From the NCBI GenBank assembly GCA_031401675.1, contig JANNRR010000028.1, positions 1 through 33,413 on the forward strand: a stretch of DNA of 33,413 nt, given 5' to 3'. Under the pieces are notes generated by a model. The model had not been told where the DNA came from, did no database searches, and saw only the letters and a list, made by a program, of their open reading frames with translations. The stretch comes from JANNRR01 sp031401675. GTDB lineage: Bacteria > Pseudomonadota > Alphaproteobacteria > Rhodobacterales > Rhodobacteraceae. This document shows, one piece after another, positions 6,608 through 15,075 of this stretch (the stretch's first letter is position 1; each line of letters begins with the position of its first letter). A program made the position numbers and the translations under genes.

Positions 6608-9046
6608 ATGACGCAATTTGATGGCATTGTTCCGGCGCTGGCTGCTGCCCTGGAAAAGCGCGGCTACACCGAACTGACCCCGGTGCAGACCGCCATGCTG
6701 GCCCCGGAACTGGCGGACGCCGACATGCTGGTGTCGGCCCAGACCGGTTCCGGCAAGACCGTGGCATTCGGCATCGCCGTGGCTCCGACCCTGTTGAACG
6801 GGGCCGAGCGCTTCAGCTATGTTCCCGCCCCGCTTGCCCTGATCGTCACCCCGACCCGCGAGCTGGCGCTGCAGGTGCAGCGCGAACTGGCCTGGCTGTA
6901 TGACGGCACCGGTGCCAATCTGGCGTCCTGTGTCGGCGGCATGGATTTCCGCGCCGAACGCCGCACGCTGGAACGCGGCGCGCATATCGTCGTCGGCACC
7001 CCCGGGCGTCTGCGCGACCATATCGAGCGCGGCAGTCTTGATCTGACCGGCCTGCGCGCTGCCGTGCTGGACGAAGCCGACGAAATGCTGGATCTGGGCT
7101 TTCGCGAGGATCTGGAGTTCATCCTGCAATCCTCGCCCAAGGACCGGCGCACCCTGATGTTTTCGGCCACCGTATCCAAACCCATCGCAACGCTGGCGCA
7201 AAGCTATCAGCGTAACGCGATCCGCGTCGCCACCGCTGGTGAGCGCCGCCAGCATGTCGATATCGAATACCGCGCCTTGCAGGTTGCCAGTGCCGACCGC
7301 GAAAACGCCATCATCAACGTGCTGCGTTATTACGAGGCCAAGAATGCGCTGGTGTTCTGTTCCACCCGCGCTGCCGTCAACCACCTGATGGCGCGGTTCA
7401 ACAACCGTGGCTTCGCGGTCGTGGCGCTGTCGGGCGAATTGAGCCAGAACGAACGCACCCACGCGCTGCAAGCCATGCGCGACGGCCGTGCTCGGGTCTG
7501 CATCGCCACCGACGTTGCGGCGCGCGGCCTCGACCTGCCGGGGCTGGAACTGGTGATTCACGCCGATCTGCCCGGCAACCGCGAAACCCTGCTGCACCGG
7601 TCCGGCCGCACCGGGCGCGCCGGCAACAAGGGCGTGTCGGCGATCATCGTGGAACCGAAGGACCGGAAAAAGGCCGAACGCCTGCTGGCCGCCGCTGCGA
7701 TCAACGCCACCTGGGCCAAACCGCCGTCAGCCGATGACGTGACGGCGCGCGACAACGAACGCATGTTGTCGTTGCCCGCTCTGCTGGACCCCACGACCGA
7801 GGACGAGGTGCCGCTGGTGTCGCGGCTGTTGTCGCACCACGACCCCGAACAGATCGCCGCCGCCTTTCTGCGGCTGTGGCGCGAGGGCCGTTCGGCACCG
7901 GAAGAACTGCGCGACGCCGCCGAGCCGCCCCGACGCGAACGGTCGGAGTTTGGTGCCTCGGTCTGGCTGGCACTGTCGGTCGGGCGCTCGCAGAATGCCG
8001 AGCCGCGCTGGCTGTTGCCGATGCTGTGCACCGCCGGTGGCATCACCAAGACCGAGATCGGCGCGATCCGGATGCTGGACGATGAAACCCATGTGCAGCT
8101 TGCCGCTGCCGCCGCGCCGGGGTTTCTGGCCGCCATCGGTCCCGGCATGGCGCTGGAAAAGGGCATAACCCTGCGGGTGCTGCAGGATGCGCCCGCCGCG
8201 TTTTCGAGCCAGCGCCCCGCCGCAACCCCGGCTCCGCGCCCGTACCGCCAACCCGAGGATGCCGCGCCGAAACCAGCCCCGGCACCACGGCCACGCGCCG
8301 AACCGGTTGCTGAATACACAGCCGAACCGGTTGCCGAACCGGCACCCGTCGCCAAACCGCGTCCGGCAGCGCCGGACCGGCCCGCCGCAAAGGCGCTGGC
8401 CCCGATTGCCAAACCCCGCGACCCGGCGGCACCAAAGCGCGCCTATGTCTCGAAGTCCCCCGATGCCGACCAGTCCGGCCCGGACATGACGCCGCTGGAC
8501 CCCGCCGACTACGGGCTGCTTGACGACAAGCCGCGCCGCACCTATCCGCAAAAACCCCGTGCCTTCGACGGCGCGAAAAAGCCGTATGCCAAGGCCGCAG
8601 GCGACGGACCGAAAAAGCCCTATGCCGCCATGTCGCGCAGCAACGACGGCGCGGTATCGGCGTGGGAGGACCGGCCTCGGGAGCACGGGCCACGGGACGA
8701 CAAACCGCGCGGCGAAAAACCCCATTCCGGCAAACCGAGGGGCGACAAACCGGCCTCGTCCAAGCCCTATGCCGGCAAGCTCGCATCCGCCAGACCCTAC
8801 GGCAAACCGGCATCCGGCAAACCGTACGGCGACAAACCCGCCTATTCAGCCGCCAGACGCCCTGCCGACGGCGCTCCGGTGCGGCCGGCCAAACCGGCGT
8901 TCGATGCGTCCGACCCGTCGGCTTCGCGCCGCAAGCCGGGGGCGAAACCGGCCTTTGGCAAACCCGCCGCCAAGGCAAGATCGGCCGGCAAACCCTTCAC
9001 CCGCCCCGGCAGCGATACCCCGAAACGGCCGAAACCGAAGGCCTGA
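6608..9046 (+). CDS. DEAD-box ATP-dependent RNA helicase with DbpA-like domain and long basic tail
   Basis: RNA-unwinding enzyme, 812 residues from the ATG at 6608. This start puts the Q-motif region (TELTPVQTAM, about 21-30) at the usual place; an upstream GTG at 6548 would add 20 non-conserved residues. Core motifs are AQTGSGKT (44-51), PTRELA (82-87), TPGR (131-134), DEAD (155-158), SAT (186-188), ARGLDL (305-310) and HRSGRTGR (330-337). A DbpA-type RNA-binding domain follows at about 440-520, as in DeaD/CsdA proteins that assist ribosome assembly and cold-shock mRNA handling. Residues about 540-812 are low-complexity, rich in Lys, Pro, Gly and Ala with repeated GKP, GDKP and KPY units, and are probably disordered and RNA-binding. 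It is unrelated to the sugar genes on either side and likely has its own promoter. Confidence 0.93.
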   Translation: MTQFDGIVPALAAALEKRGYTELTPVQTAMLAPELADADMLVSAQTGSGKTVAFGIAVAPTLLNGAERFSYVPAPLALIVTPTRELALQVQRELAWLYDGTGANLASCVGGMDFRAERRTLERGAHIVVGTPGRLRDHIERGSLDLTGLRAAVLDEADEMLDLGFREDLEFILQSSPKDRRTLMFSATVSKPIATLAQSYQRNAIRVATAGERRQHVDIEYRALQVASADRENAIINVLRYYEAKNALVFCSTRAAVNHLMARFNNRGFAVVALSGELSQNERTHALQAMRDGRARVCIATDVAARGLDLPGLELVIHADLPGNRETLLHRSGRTGRAGNKGVSAIIVEPKDRKKAERLLAAAAINATWAKPPSADDVTARDNERMLSLPALLDPTTEDEVPLVSRLLSHHDPEQIAAAFLRLWREGRSAPEELRDAAEPPRRERSEFGASVWLALSVGRSQNAEPRWLLPMLCTAGGITKTEIGAIRMLDDETHVQLAAAAAPGFLAAIGPGMALEKGITLRVLQDAPAAFSSQRPAATPAPRPYRQPEDAAPKPAPAPRPRAEPVAEYTAEPVAEPAPVAKPRPAAPDRPAAKALAPIAKPRDPAAPKRAYVSKSPDADQSGPDMTPLDPADYGLLDDKPRRTYPQKPRAFDGAKKPYAKAAGDGPKKPYAAMSRSNDGAVSAWEDRPREHGPRDDKPRGEKPHSGKPRGDKPASSKPYAGKLASARPYGKPASGKPYGDKPAYSAARRPADGAPVRPAKPAFDASDPSASRRKPGAKPAFGKPAAKARSAGKPFTRPGSDTPKRPKPKA

Positions 9047-9143
9047 ACCGGTCGAAGAGCCGCATTCCGACGATGCGAAGCGAGGCTCGCCAGTCGACCC
9101 GACCGGGCCGCACCCCGCCACGGTTCGCTGCCTGAAGTCGCAA

Positions 9144-9202
9144 GCCGCACGGCAAGCGGCGGGTGAACTGGGCGCGTCGTCCGGAAAACCGGGGTGCGCC
9201 TT
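9144..9202. terminator. Two hairpins between convergent genes (candidate bidirectional terminator)
   Basis: The helicase gene (plus) and the small membrane-protein gene (minus) converge here. Hairpin 1 pairs GCCGC (9144-9148) with GCGGC (9156-9160). Hairpin 2 pairs GGCGC (9171-9175) with GCGCC (9196-9200) and, inside, CCGG with CCGG around an AAAA loop (9181-9192). The tail is only CTT, so intrinsic termination is uncertain. Confidence 0.45.
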
Positions 9203-9711
9203 CAGACCGATATCGTCGGCTTGGATTTCGGCGCTTCAGCGTCCGTTGTCGCGGCTTTTGCCACGGCGACATCCACATAGGCCCGGAATTCCGGATTGAT
9301 CCGGCCCCGGACCAGCGCCCATGCGTCGCGTTGCCCCGGCAAGGAAAACAGGACGTCAATGGTAGCACGGATTCCGGCCGCGTGCTCGGCCTTCAACGTT
9401 CCGACCTTTTCCTGAAAGTAGGCGTTCTCGACCCGCTGCAGAAAACTCATCTGATAGAAGCGGAAGCGCGCCTTCTCGAGGCGGTCCAGGCTCGCGAAAT
9501 CATCGCCTCCGCGCAGGATCAGGCTGCACAGATTGGCATCGCGCGCCAGATCGTCGTAGTTGCTGGCGGTCATTGCCGCCATCTGCTGAAAAGCCGCCGC
9601 CCGGATAGCCCGCGTGTTGTTGCGGATCTGGATCGATGCGAACAGAACCGACACGACCATGGCGATGGCACCGATCACCCCGCCAATCCACGCAAATTCC
9701 CGAAGACTCAT
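9202..9711 (-). CDS. Small membrane-anchored protein of unknown function at the end of the glycogen operon
   Basis: I do not recognise a named family. The 169-residue product starts MSLREFAWIGGVIGAIAMVV, giving one N-terminal membrane helix at about residues 7-27. It then continues with a mostly helical soluble part containing RAAAFQQMAAM and LEKARFRFYQMSFLQRVENA. Its topology is probably one anchor plus a cytoplasmic or periplasmic helical domain, similar in outline to small single-pass proteins often annotated as hypothetical. It lies 70 bases downstream of pgm on the same strand and so may be the last gene of the glg transcript, but no coupling of start and stop is seen. The start has a GGGGAA stretch 11-6 bases upstream. 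Function should not be inferred from position alone. Confidence 0.7.
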   Translation of the reverse strand: MSLREFAWIGGVIGAIAMVVSVLFASIQIRNNTRAIRAAAFQQMAAMTASNYDDLARDANLCSLILRGGDDFASLDRLEKARFRFYQMSFLQRVENAYFQEKVGTLKAEHAAGIRATIDVLFSLPGQRDAWALVRGRINPEFRAYVDVAVAKAATTDAEAPKSKPTISV

Positions 9712-9781
9712 TGGCCGTTCCCCATACTCCTAGGCTGTGGGAGCGGTTGGCTTGCCGTCCTCCTGCTCCGCCCACCCCGGC

Positions 9782-11413
9782 TCAGGTGATCACATCCGGA
9801 CCGCTACGTCCAGTATGGCCCATGATCCCGGCCACGGCGTGCGCGGCCCGGATTACCGGGGCCAGCGCCGCCTGCGGGTCGTGGTCCAGACCGTCCGGCC
9901 CCGCCGCATAGCGCTCCAGATACAGCCGCAGGGTCGCGCCCTCGGTGCCGGTGCCCGACAGCCGCAGCACGATCCGGCTGCCGTCGGCAAAGATGACCCG
10001 CACCCCCTGCGCCTTGCTGGTGCTGCCATCGACCGGGTCCAGATAGGCGAAATCATCGGCCGCAGCGACCGTCATGCCTTCGATCACCGTGCCGGGCAAC
10101 GCCGCCAGCCGACCCTTCAGGCCCGCCATCATCGCATCGGCCGCAGCCACCGGCAGCGCCTCGAAATCGTGGCGCGAATAATAGTTCCGCCCGAACCGCG
10201 CCCAGTGCGCCGCCAGAATCTGTGCCACCGACTGACCGCGCACCGCCAGAATGTTCATCCACAGCAACACCGCCCACAGCCCGTCCTTTTCGCGCACATG
10301 GTCCGACCCGGTGCCGAAACTTTCCTCGCCGCACAGCGTCACCCGCCCCGCATCCAAAAGGTTGCCAAAGAACTTCCACCCGGTCGGGGTCTCGTAGCTG
10401 GTGATGCCCAGCGCCGCCGCCACCCGGTCCACCGCCGCCGATGTCGGCATCGACCGCGCCACCCCCTTCAGCCCGGCCCGGTAGCCCGGTGCCAGATGCG
10501 CGTTCGCCGCCAGCACCGCCAGACTGTCCGACGGGCTGACATAGATGCCCCGCCCCACCACCATGTTGCGGTCGCCGTCACCGTCCGATGCCGCCCCGAA
10601 ATCCGGGGCCGCCCCCCCGAACATCTCGTCCATCAGCGCCTTTGCCCAGGTCGGATTCGGGTCCGGATGCATGCCGCCAAAGTCCGGCAGCGGCGTGCCG
10701 TTCACCACCGTGCCCGCCGGCAACCCCAGACGCCGCTCCAGAATCTCGACCCCGTAGGGGCCGGTCACCGCGCACATCGCATCGAACCGCATCCGCCAGC
10801 CGCCCGCGACCATCGCCCGGATCGCGGCAAAATCGAACAGGCTTTCCATCAGCGCGGCATAGTCGGCCACCGGATCGACCACATCCACAACCATTCCGTC
10901 CAGCGCCACCCGGCCGACCCGCGACAGATCGACGTCACCCGCATCCGAAATCCGGTAGGCGGTGATGCTTTTCGTCACCGCGAACATCGCCTCGGTCACC
11001 GCCTCGGGAGCCGGCCCGCCGTTGGCCATGTTGAACTTGACCCCGAAATCCTCGTTCGGCCCGCCCGGATTGTGCGACGCACTCATGATGATGCCGCCGT
11101 CGGTCGCATTCAGGCGGATCAGATGGCTGGCCGCCGGGGTCGACAGGATCGCACCCTGCCCCACGATCACCCGCGCCGCGCCGTTCGCCGCTGCCATTTT
11201 CAGCACCACCTGCGCCGCCCGGTCATTGAAATAGCGCCCGTCCCCGCCCAGCACGAAGGTCTTGCCCGCCGCCCCGCCGATCGCATCGAAAATCGCCTGC
11301 ACGAAGTTTTCCAGATAGCCGGGGGCCATGAACACCGGCGTCTTTTTCCGCAGACCCGAGGTGCCGGGTTTCTGCCCGTCGATCGGCGCGGTGGCAAGGC
11401 TCAGATGGGTCAC
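9782..11413 (-). CDS. pgm: Phosphoglucomutase (alpha-D-glucose phosphate-specific)
   Basis: Interconverts glucose-6-phosphate and glucose-1-phosphate, feeding GlgC during glycogen synthesis and draining GlgP products during breakdown. With the GTG start at 11413 the protein is 543 residues, the usual length for this family. Motifs: the phospho-acceptor loop SASHNPGG with Ser113, the metal-binding DGDGD (277-281), the sugar-binding GEESFG (362-367), and a C-terminal phosphate-binding SGTGTEGAT. The N-terminal PGTSGLRKK (residues 16-24) is characteristic. The GTG at 11413 is preferred because AGGAGA lies about 7 bases upstream; another GTG two codons earlier is too close to that site. It sits 13 bases after glgX, consistent with one operon. 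Confidence 0.95.
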   Translation of the reverse strand: MTHLSLATAPIDGQKPGTSGLRKKTPVFMAPGYLENFVQAIFDAIGGAAGKTFVLGGDGRYFNDRAAQVVLKMAAANGAARVIVGQGAILSTPAASHLIRLNATDGGIIMSASHNPGGPNEDFGVKFNMANGGPAPEAVTEAMFAVTKSITAYRISDAGDVDLSRVGRVALDGMVVDVVDPVADYAALMESLFDFAAIRAMVAGGWRMRFDAMCAVTGPYGVEILERRLGLPAGTVVNGTPLPDFGGMHPDPNPTWAKALMDEMFGGAAPDFGAASDGDGDRNMVVGRGIYVSPSDSLAVLAANAHLAPGYRAGLKGVARSMPTSAAVDRVAAALGITSYETPTGWKFFGNLLDAGRVTLCGEESFGTGSDHVREKDGLWAVLLWMNILAVRGQSVAQILAAHWARFGRNYYSRHDFEALPVAAADAMMAGLKGRLAALPGTVIEGMTVAAADDFAYLDPVDGSTSKAQGVRVIFADGSRIVLRLSGTGTEGATLRLYLERYAAGPDGLDHDPQAALAPVIRAAHAVAGIMGHTGRSGPDVIT

Positions 11414-11426
11414 GATCACTCTCCTG

Positions 11427-13535
11427 TCAGGCGGATATCGGTTTGTTGGCAAAGACCAGCACAGAATTGGACGGGGCGGCAATCACCGGCCGGGTGAACT
11501 GCCCCGGCCCCAGCTTCGGCCGCGTGGTATCGATCATCAGATGCCACGGCCCGTCGGGCAGCGTGACCTCGACCGCCGCGCCGCTGTTCAGGATGGCAAA
11601 CACCGCATCGCCGTCTGCCTGCCGCCGCCGCGCCGACTCGCGGATGACCATGCACAGCGCGGTGAACCCTGGGTCATGCCAGTCGCCGGGCAGGGGCGTG
11701 CCGCCGTCGGGCCGCCGCCAGGCCAGATCGGGCAAGCCGTCGCTGGCCCGTTTATCGCCATGCAGAAACAGTCCCTGCCGCAGCACCGGATGGTGCCGCC
11801 GCAGCCAGGTCAGGCGCCGCACGAAATCCAGAAGGCCCGCATCCGCCGCCTTCCAGTCGATCCAGCTGGTGGAATTGTCCTGCGCATAGGCATTGTTGCT
11901 GCCACCCTGGCTGTTGCCGATCTCGTCGCCCGCCAACAGCATCGGCGTACCCTGGCTGATGAACAGCGTCGCCAGCAGGTTGCGCTTGCGCAGATCGCGC
12001 GCCGCCTTGATCGCCGGGTCCGTGGTCGGCCCCTCGATGCCGGCGTTCGAGGAATGGTTCTGGTCGGTGCCATCACGGTTCTGCTCGCCGTTGGCCTGGT
12101 TGTGCTTGACCGAATAGCTGACCAGATCGTCCAGCACAAAGCCGTCATGTGCGGTGACAAAGTTCACCGAACTGGTGGCCGCCCGCCGCGAATGGTCGAA
12201 CTGCCCGGCCGACCCCAAGAGCCGCGCCGACAGGTCCGCCGCCATCTGCCCGTCGCCGCGCCAGAAGCGGCGAACGGTGTCGCGGTACTTGTCATTCCAT
12301 TCCAGGAACGGCTGCGGCCAGCCCCCGACCTGATAGCCGCCCGGCCCCAGGTCCCAGGGCTCGGCGATCAGCTTGACCCGTGCCAGCACCGGGTCCTGCC
12401 GCACTGCATCCAGAAAGCCGCCGCCTGCATCGAAACCATGCGCCTCTCGCGCCAGCGTGGTGGCCAGATCGAACCGGAAACCATCGACATGCATCACCTC
12501 GACCCAGTAGCGCAAACTGTCCATCACCAGCCGCAACACCGCCGGATGCGTCAGGTTCAGCGTGTTTCCGGTCCCGGCATCGTTCACATAATAGCGCCCG
12601 CCGTCCAGCAGCCGGTAATAGCTGCGGTTGTCCAGGCCGCGAAAGCTCAAGGTCGGACCCAGCTCGTTGCCTTCGCCGGAATGGTTGTAGACGACATCCA
12701 GAATGACCTCGATCCCGGCCGCATGAAAGCGCCGCACCATGGTCTGGAACTCCCAGATCGCATTCTGCGTCAGATAACGCGGCTCGGGGGCCAGGAAGCC
12801 GATGCTCTGATAGCCCCAGTAGTTCTTCAACCCGCCCGCCACCAGATAGCGGTCATCGACAAAGGCCTGCACCGGCAGCAATTCGATGCTGGTGATGCCA
12901 AGCTTGTTCAGATGATCAAGCACCGGCTCGCTGGCCAGCCCCAGAAAGCCGCCGCGCAGCCCCGGATCGACCCCGGGATGCAGCGCCGTCATGCCCTTTA
13001 CATGCGCCTCATAGATCACCGTCTCCGAGGGCGACACCCGCGGCCGCTGATCGTTGCCCCAGTTGAAGCTGGGGTCGACCACCACCGATTTCGGCACGGC
13101 AAAGGCACTGTCGCGGGTGTCGAAGCTCAGATCGGCCCGGTTCGATCCGATCTTGTAGCCCATCACCGCGTCCGACCATTTCAGGCGCCCGTCCAGCTGC
13201 TTGGCATAGGGATCGATCAACAGCTTGTGCGCATTGAAGCGGTGCCCGGCCTCGGGCTGATAGGGGCCGTGTGCGCGAAAGCCGTAGCGGGTGCCCGGCG
13301 TGATTCCCGCGACATGGCAATGCCAGATGTCGCCGTCGCGGTCGCCAAACGGCAGCCGCGCCAGTTCCTTGCGGCCGTCCTCGGAAAACAGGCACAGATC
13401 CAGCGCCTCGGCATGCGCCGAAAACACCGCGAAATTGACGCCCTCGCCGTCGAAGGTCGCCCCCATCGGCCAGGAGCGCCCAGCCGTGACCGTGGGCCGG
13501 CGCAACGCCTCCGGCAGGGCCCGCACCGTTGTCAC
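11427..13535 (-). CDS. glgX: Glycogen debranching enzyme (GH13 isoamylase type)
   Basis: Hydrolyses alpha-1,6 branches of limit dextrins left by glycogen phosphorylase. With the GTG start at 13535 it is 702 residues. An N-terminal CBM48-like domain (about 20-110, with GATFDGEGVNFAVFSAHA) precedes the GH13 barrel. Catalytic residues are Asp356 in GFRFDLA, Glu392 in AEPWDLGPGGYQ and Asp464 in TAHDGF; the AEPWD and TAHDGF segments are typical of GlgX/isoamylases. The upstream in-frame extension of 100 codons reads through glgA and has no family features, so it is rejected. The chosen start overlaps the glgA stop in a GTGA arrangement, a common coupling in this group. Confidence 0.95.
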   Translation of the reverse strand: MTTVRALPEALRRPTVTAGRSWPMGATFDGEGVNFAVFSAHAEALDLCLFSEDGRKELARLPFGDRDGDIWHCHVAGITPGTRYGFRAHGPYQPEAGHRFNAHKLLIDPYAKQLDGRLKWSDAVMGYKIGSNRADLSFDTRDSAFAVPKSVVVDPSFNWGNDQRPRVSPSETVIYEAHVKGMTALHPGVDPGLRGGFLGLASEPVLDHLNKLGITSIELLPVQAFVDDRYLVAGGLKNYWGYQSIGFLAPEPRYLTQNAIWEFQTMVRRFHAAGIEVILDVVYNHSGEGNELGPTLSFRGLDNRSYYRLLDGGRYYVNDAGTGNTLNLTHPAVLRLVMDSLRYWVEVMHVDGFRFDLATTLAREAHGFDAGGGFLDAVRQDPVLARVKLIAEPWDLGPGGYQVGGWPQPFLEWNDKYRDTVRRFWRGDGQMAADLSARLLGSAGQFDHSRRAATSSVNFVTAHDGFVLDDLVSYSVKHNQANGEQNRDGTDQNHSSNAGIEGPTTDPAIKAARDLRKRNLLATLFISQGTPMLLAGDEIGNSQGGSNNAYAQDNSTSWIDWKAADAGLLDFVRRLTWLRRHHPVLRQGLFLHGDKRASDGLPDLAWRRPDGGTPLPGDWHDPGFTALCMVIRESARRRQADGDAVFAILNSGAAVEVTLPDGPWHLMIDTTRPKLGPGQFTRPVIAAPSNSVLVFANKPISA

Positions 13536-14998
13536 GCCAGCAGGCTTTCGTAAAGCGCGGCATAGGCGGCGCTGGAGGCGGCCCAACTGACATCCTGCCG
13601 CATCGCCGCCCGCTGCATCCCGGCCCAGGCCCTGGCGTCGGCATGAAGCTGCACCAGCCGCCGCAACGCCTGACCGAACGCCAGCGCATCGGTCGGATGA
13701 AAGCTGATCCCGGTCGCCACCCCGGCCTGCACCGCCGCCGGATTGGCGTTGATGACGGTATCGGCCAGCCCGCCCACCGCCGCCACCACCGGCAACGCGC
13801 CGTAGCGCAAACCGTACATCTGCGTCAGCCCGCACGGCTCGAACCGCGAGGGCACCAGCACCGCATCCGCCCCGGCGAACATCCGGTGCGACAGCGCCTC
13901 GTCATAGCCAAGCCGCAGCCCGACCCGCGCAGGGTTGGCCGCCGCCGCCGCCCGCAGCGTCGCCTCCAGCCCCGGATCGCCCGACCCCAGCACCAAGAGC
14001 CCGCCGCCCGAGCCTACAAAATCCGCCAGCACCGCCGGGATCAGATCGATGCCCTTCTGATGCGTCAACCGGCTGACCACGATCGCCAGCGGCCCCGGCA
14101 TCTCGCTCAAGCCGAACTCGGCCAGCAGCGCCGCCCGCGCCCCGGCCTTGGCCTTCAGCGTCCGCGCCGAATAGGGCAGCGCTTCGGCTTCCGGGTCCCA
14201 GACCTCGGTATCGACGCCGTTCAGGATGCCGTGCACCACCGCCGCCCGGTCGGCGATCACCCCCTGCAGGCCCATGCCGAACTCCGGCCGCATCAGTTCC
14301 TCGGCATAAGTCGGGCTGACCGTGGTGATGGCGTCCGCCGTCACCAGCCCGGCCTTCAGCGTGCTGATCTGCCCGTAATATTCCAGTGATCCGGCATGAA
14401 ACTCCCAGGGCGGCAACCGCAGCGAGCCGATCCGCATCGCCGGGGCCATGCCCTGAAACGCGATGTTGTGCACCGTGATCACCGAGGCCACGTCGGTCGC
14501 GCCGCCGAACCGCAGATAGGCCGGCGCCAGCCCGCCCTGCCAGTCATGCGCGTGCAGCACCTGCGGCCGCCAGCCATCCTGCGGCCCGCCGCCGCGCAAC
14601 CCCTGCCGCGCAATCGCCGCCGCCGCCCAGCACAGCGCCGCAAACCGTTCCGGATTGTCGGCATGATCGCCCGCCGGCCCGCCGTAAGGCCCGCCCGCCC
14701 GCTCATACAAATGCGGTGCGTCCAGCAGCAGGACCGAAACCCCCTCCACCACCCCGGCCAGCACCCGGGCCGCGCCGCCGAACAGCCCCGGGTCGGCCCA
14801 GACCTCTGCCGCCGCCCCCGGTTTCGCGCCCAGCCGCGCCAGCACGCCCGGATAGGCCGGCATCAGCACCCGCATGTCCCAGCCCTGCGCCGCCAGCGCC
14901 TTCGGCAAGGCCCCGACCACGTCCGCCAACCCGCCGGTCTTGATCAGCGGCACGCATTCCGACGCCACCGAAAGCACCCGCTTTTGCACCACGGCCAT
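13532..14998 (-). CDS. glgA: Glycogen synthase (ADP-glucose dependent, GT5)
   Basis: Transfers glucose from ADP-glucose to growing alpha-1,4-glucan. The product is 488 residues from the ATG at 14998, which is preceded by AAAGGGGAAG; the longer frame adds 24 residues translated from an intergenic hairpin and is rejected. The N-terminus reads RVLSVASECVPLIKTGGLAD, with the ADP-glucose-binding KTGGL at 20-24. The C-terminal domain has PSRFEPCGLTQMYGLRYGAL with the conserved Glu387, then GGLADTV. Length and motifs match bacterial GlgA. It lies 77 bases after glgC, and that gap holds a strong hairpin, so its expression relative to glgC may be reduced or separately controlled. It overlaps glgX by 4 bases. 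Confidence 0.96.
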   Translation of the reverse strand: MAVVQKRVLSVASECVPLIKTGGLADVVGALPKALAAQGWDMRVLMPAYPGVLARLGAKPGAAAEVWADPGLFGGAARVLAGVVEGVSVLLLDAPHLYERAGGPYGGPAGDHADNPERFAALCWAAAAIARQGLRGGGPQDGWRPQVLHAHDWQGGLAPAYLRFGGATDVASVITVHNIAFQGMAPAMRIGSLRLPPWEFHAGSLEYYGQISTLKAGLVTADAITTVSPTYAEELMRPEFGMGLQGVIADRAAVVHGILNGVDTEVWDPEAEALPYSARTLKAKAGARAALLAEFGLSEMPGPLAIVVSRLTHQKGIDLIPAVLADFVGSGGGLLVLGSGDPGLEATLRAAAAANPARVGLRLGYDEALSHRMFAGADAVLVPSRFEPCGLTQMYGLRYGALPVVAAVGGLADTVINANPAAVQAGVATGISFHPTDALAFGQALRRLVQLHADARAWAGMQRAAMRQDVSWAASSAAYAALYESLLA

Positions 14999-15000
14999 CT

Positions 15001-15059
15001 TCCCCTTTCTTCTTTTCGCAAATATCCACGGGGGGTCCGGGGGGCAGTCAGCCCCCCGG
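15001..15059 (-). terminator. GC hairpin + C-run + GGATATTTG + purine tract, between glgC and glgA
   Basis: Read on the minus strand, CCGGGGGGC pairs with GCCCCCCGG (9 bp, loop TGACT, 15037-15059). It is followed by ACCCCCC, then GGATATTTG (15019-15027) and an A/G-rich tract that runs into the glgA ribosome site. It could act as an attenuator or processing site between glgC and glgA. A related arrangement occurs at 31110-31190. From memory this type of sequence recurs between genes in Rhodobacterales; this was not checked. Confidence 0.6.
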
Positions 15060-15075
15060 CCGCGCCGCAAGACCG

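Noticed and set aside
4298..7597. 1099-codon open frame on the minus strand opposite the glycosidase, ATPase and helicase genes
   Set aside because: The opposite strand carries four well-supported proteins, and the antisense translation is low-complexity and rich in Gly, Ala, His and Gln with no domain. Long antisense frames are common in GC-rich DNA.
11328..13553. 741-codon plus-strand open frame opposite pgm and glgX
   Set aside because: It is antisense to GlgX with its catalytic residues and has a His/Arg/Gln-rich translation without motifs.
13536..13835. 100-codon N-terminal extension of glgX
   Set aside because: It lies inside glgA in another frame and has no similarity to debranching enzymes; the GTG at 13535 gives the usual overlap.
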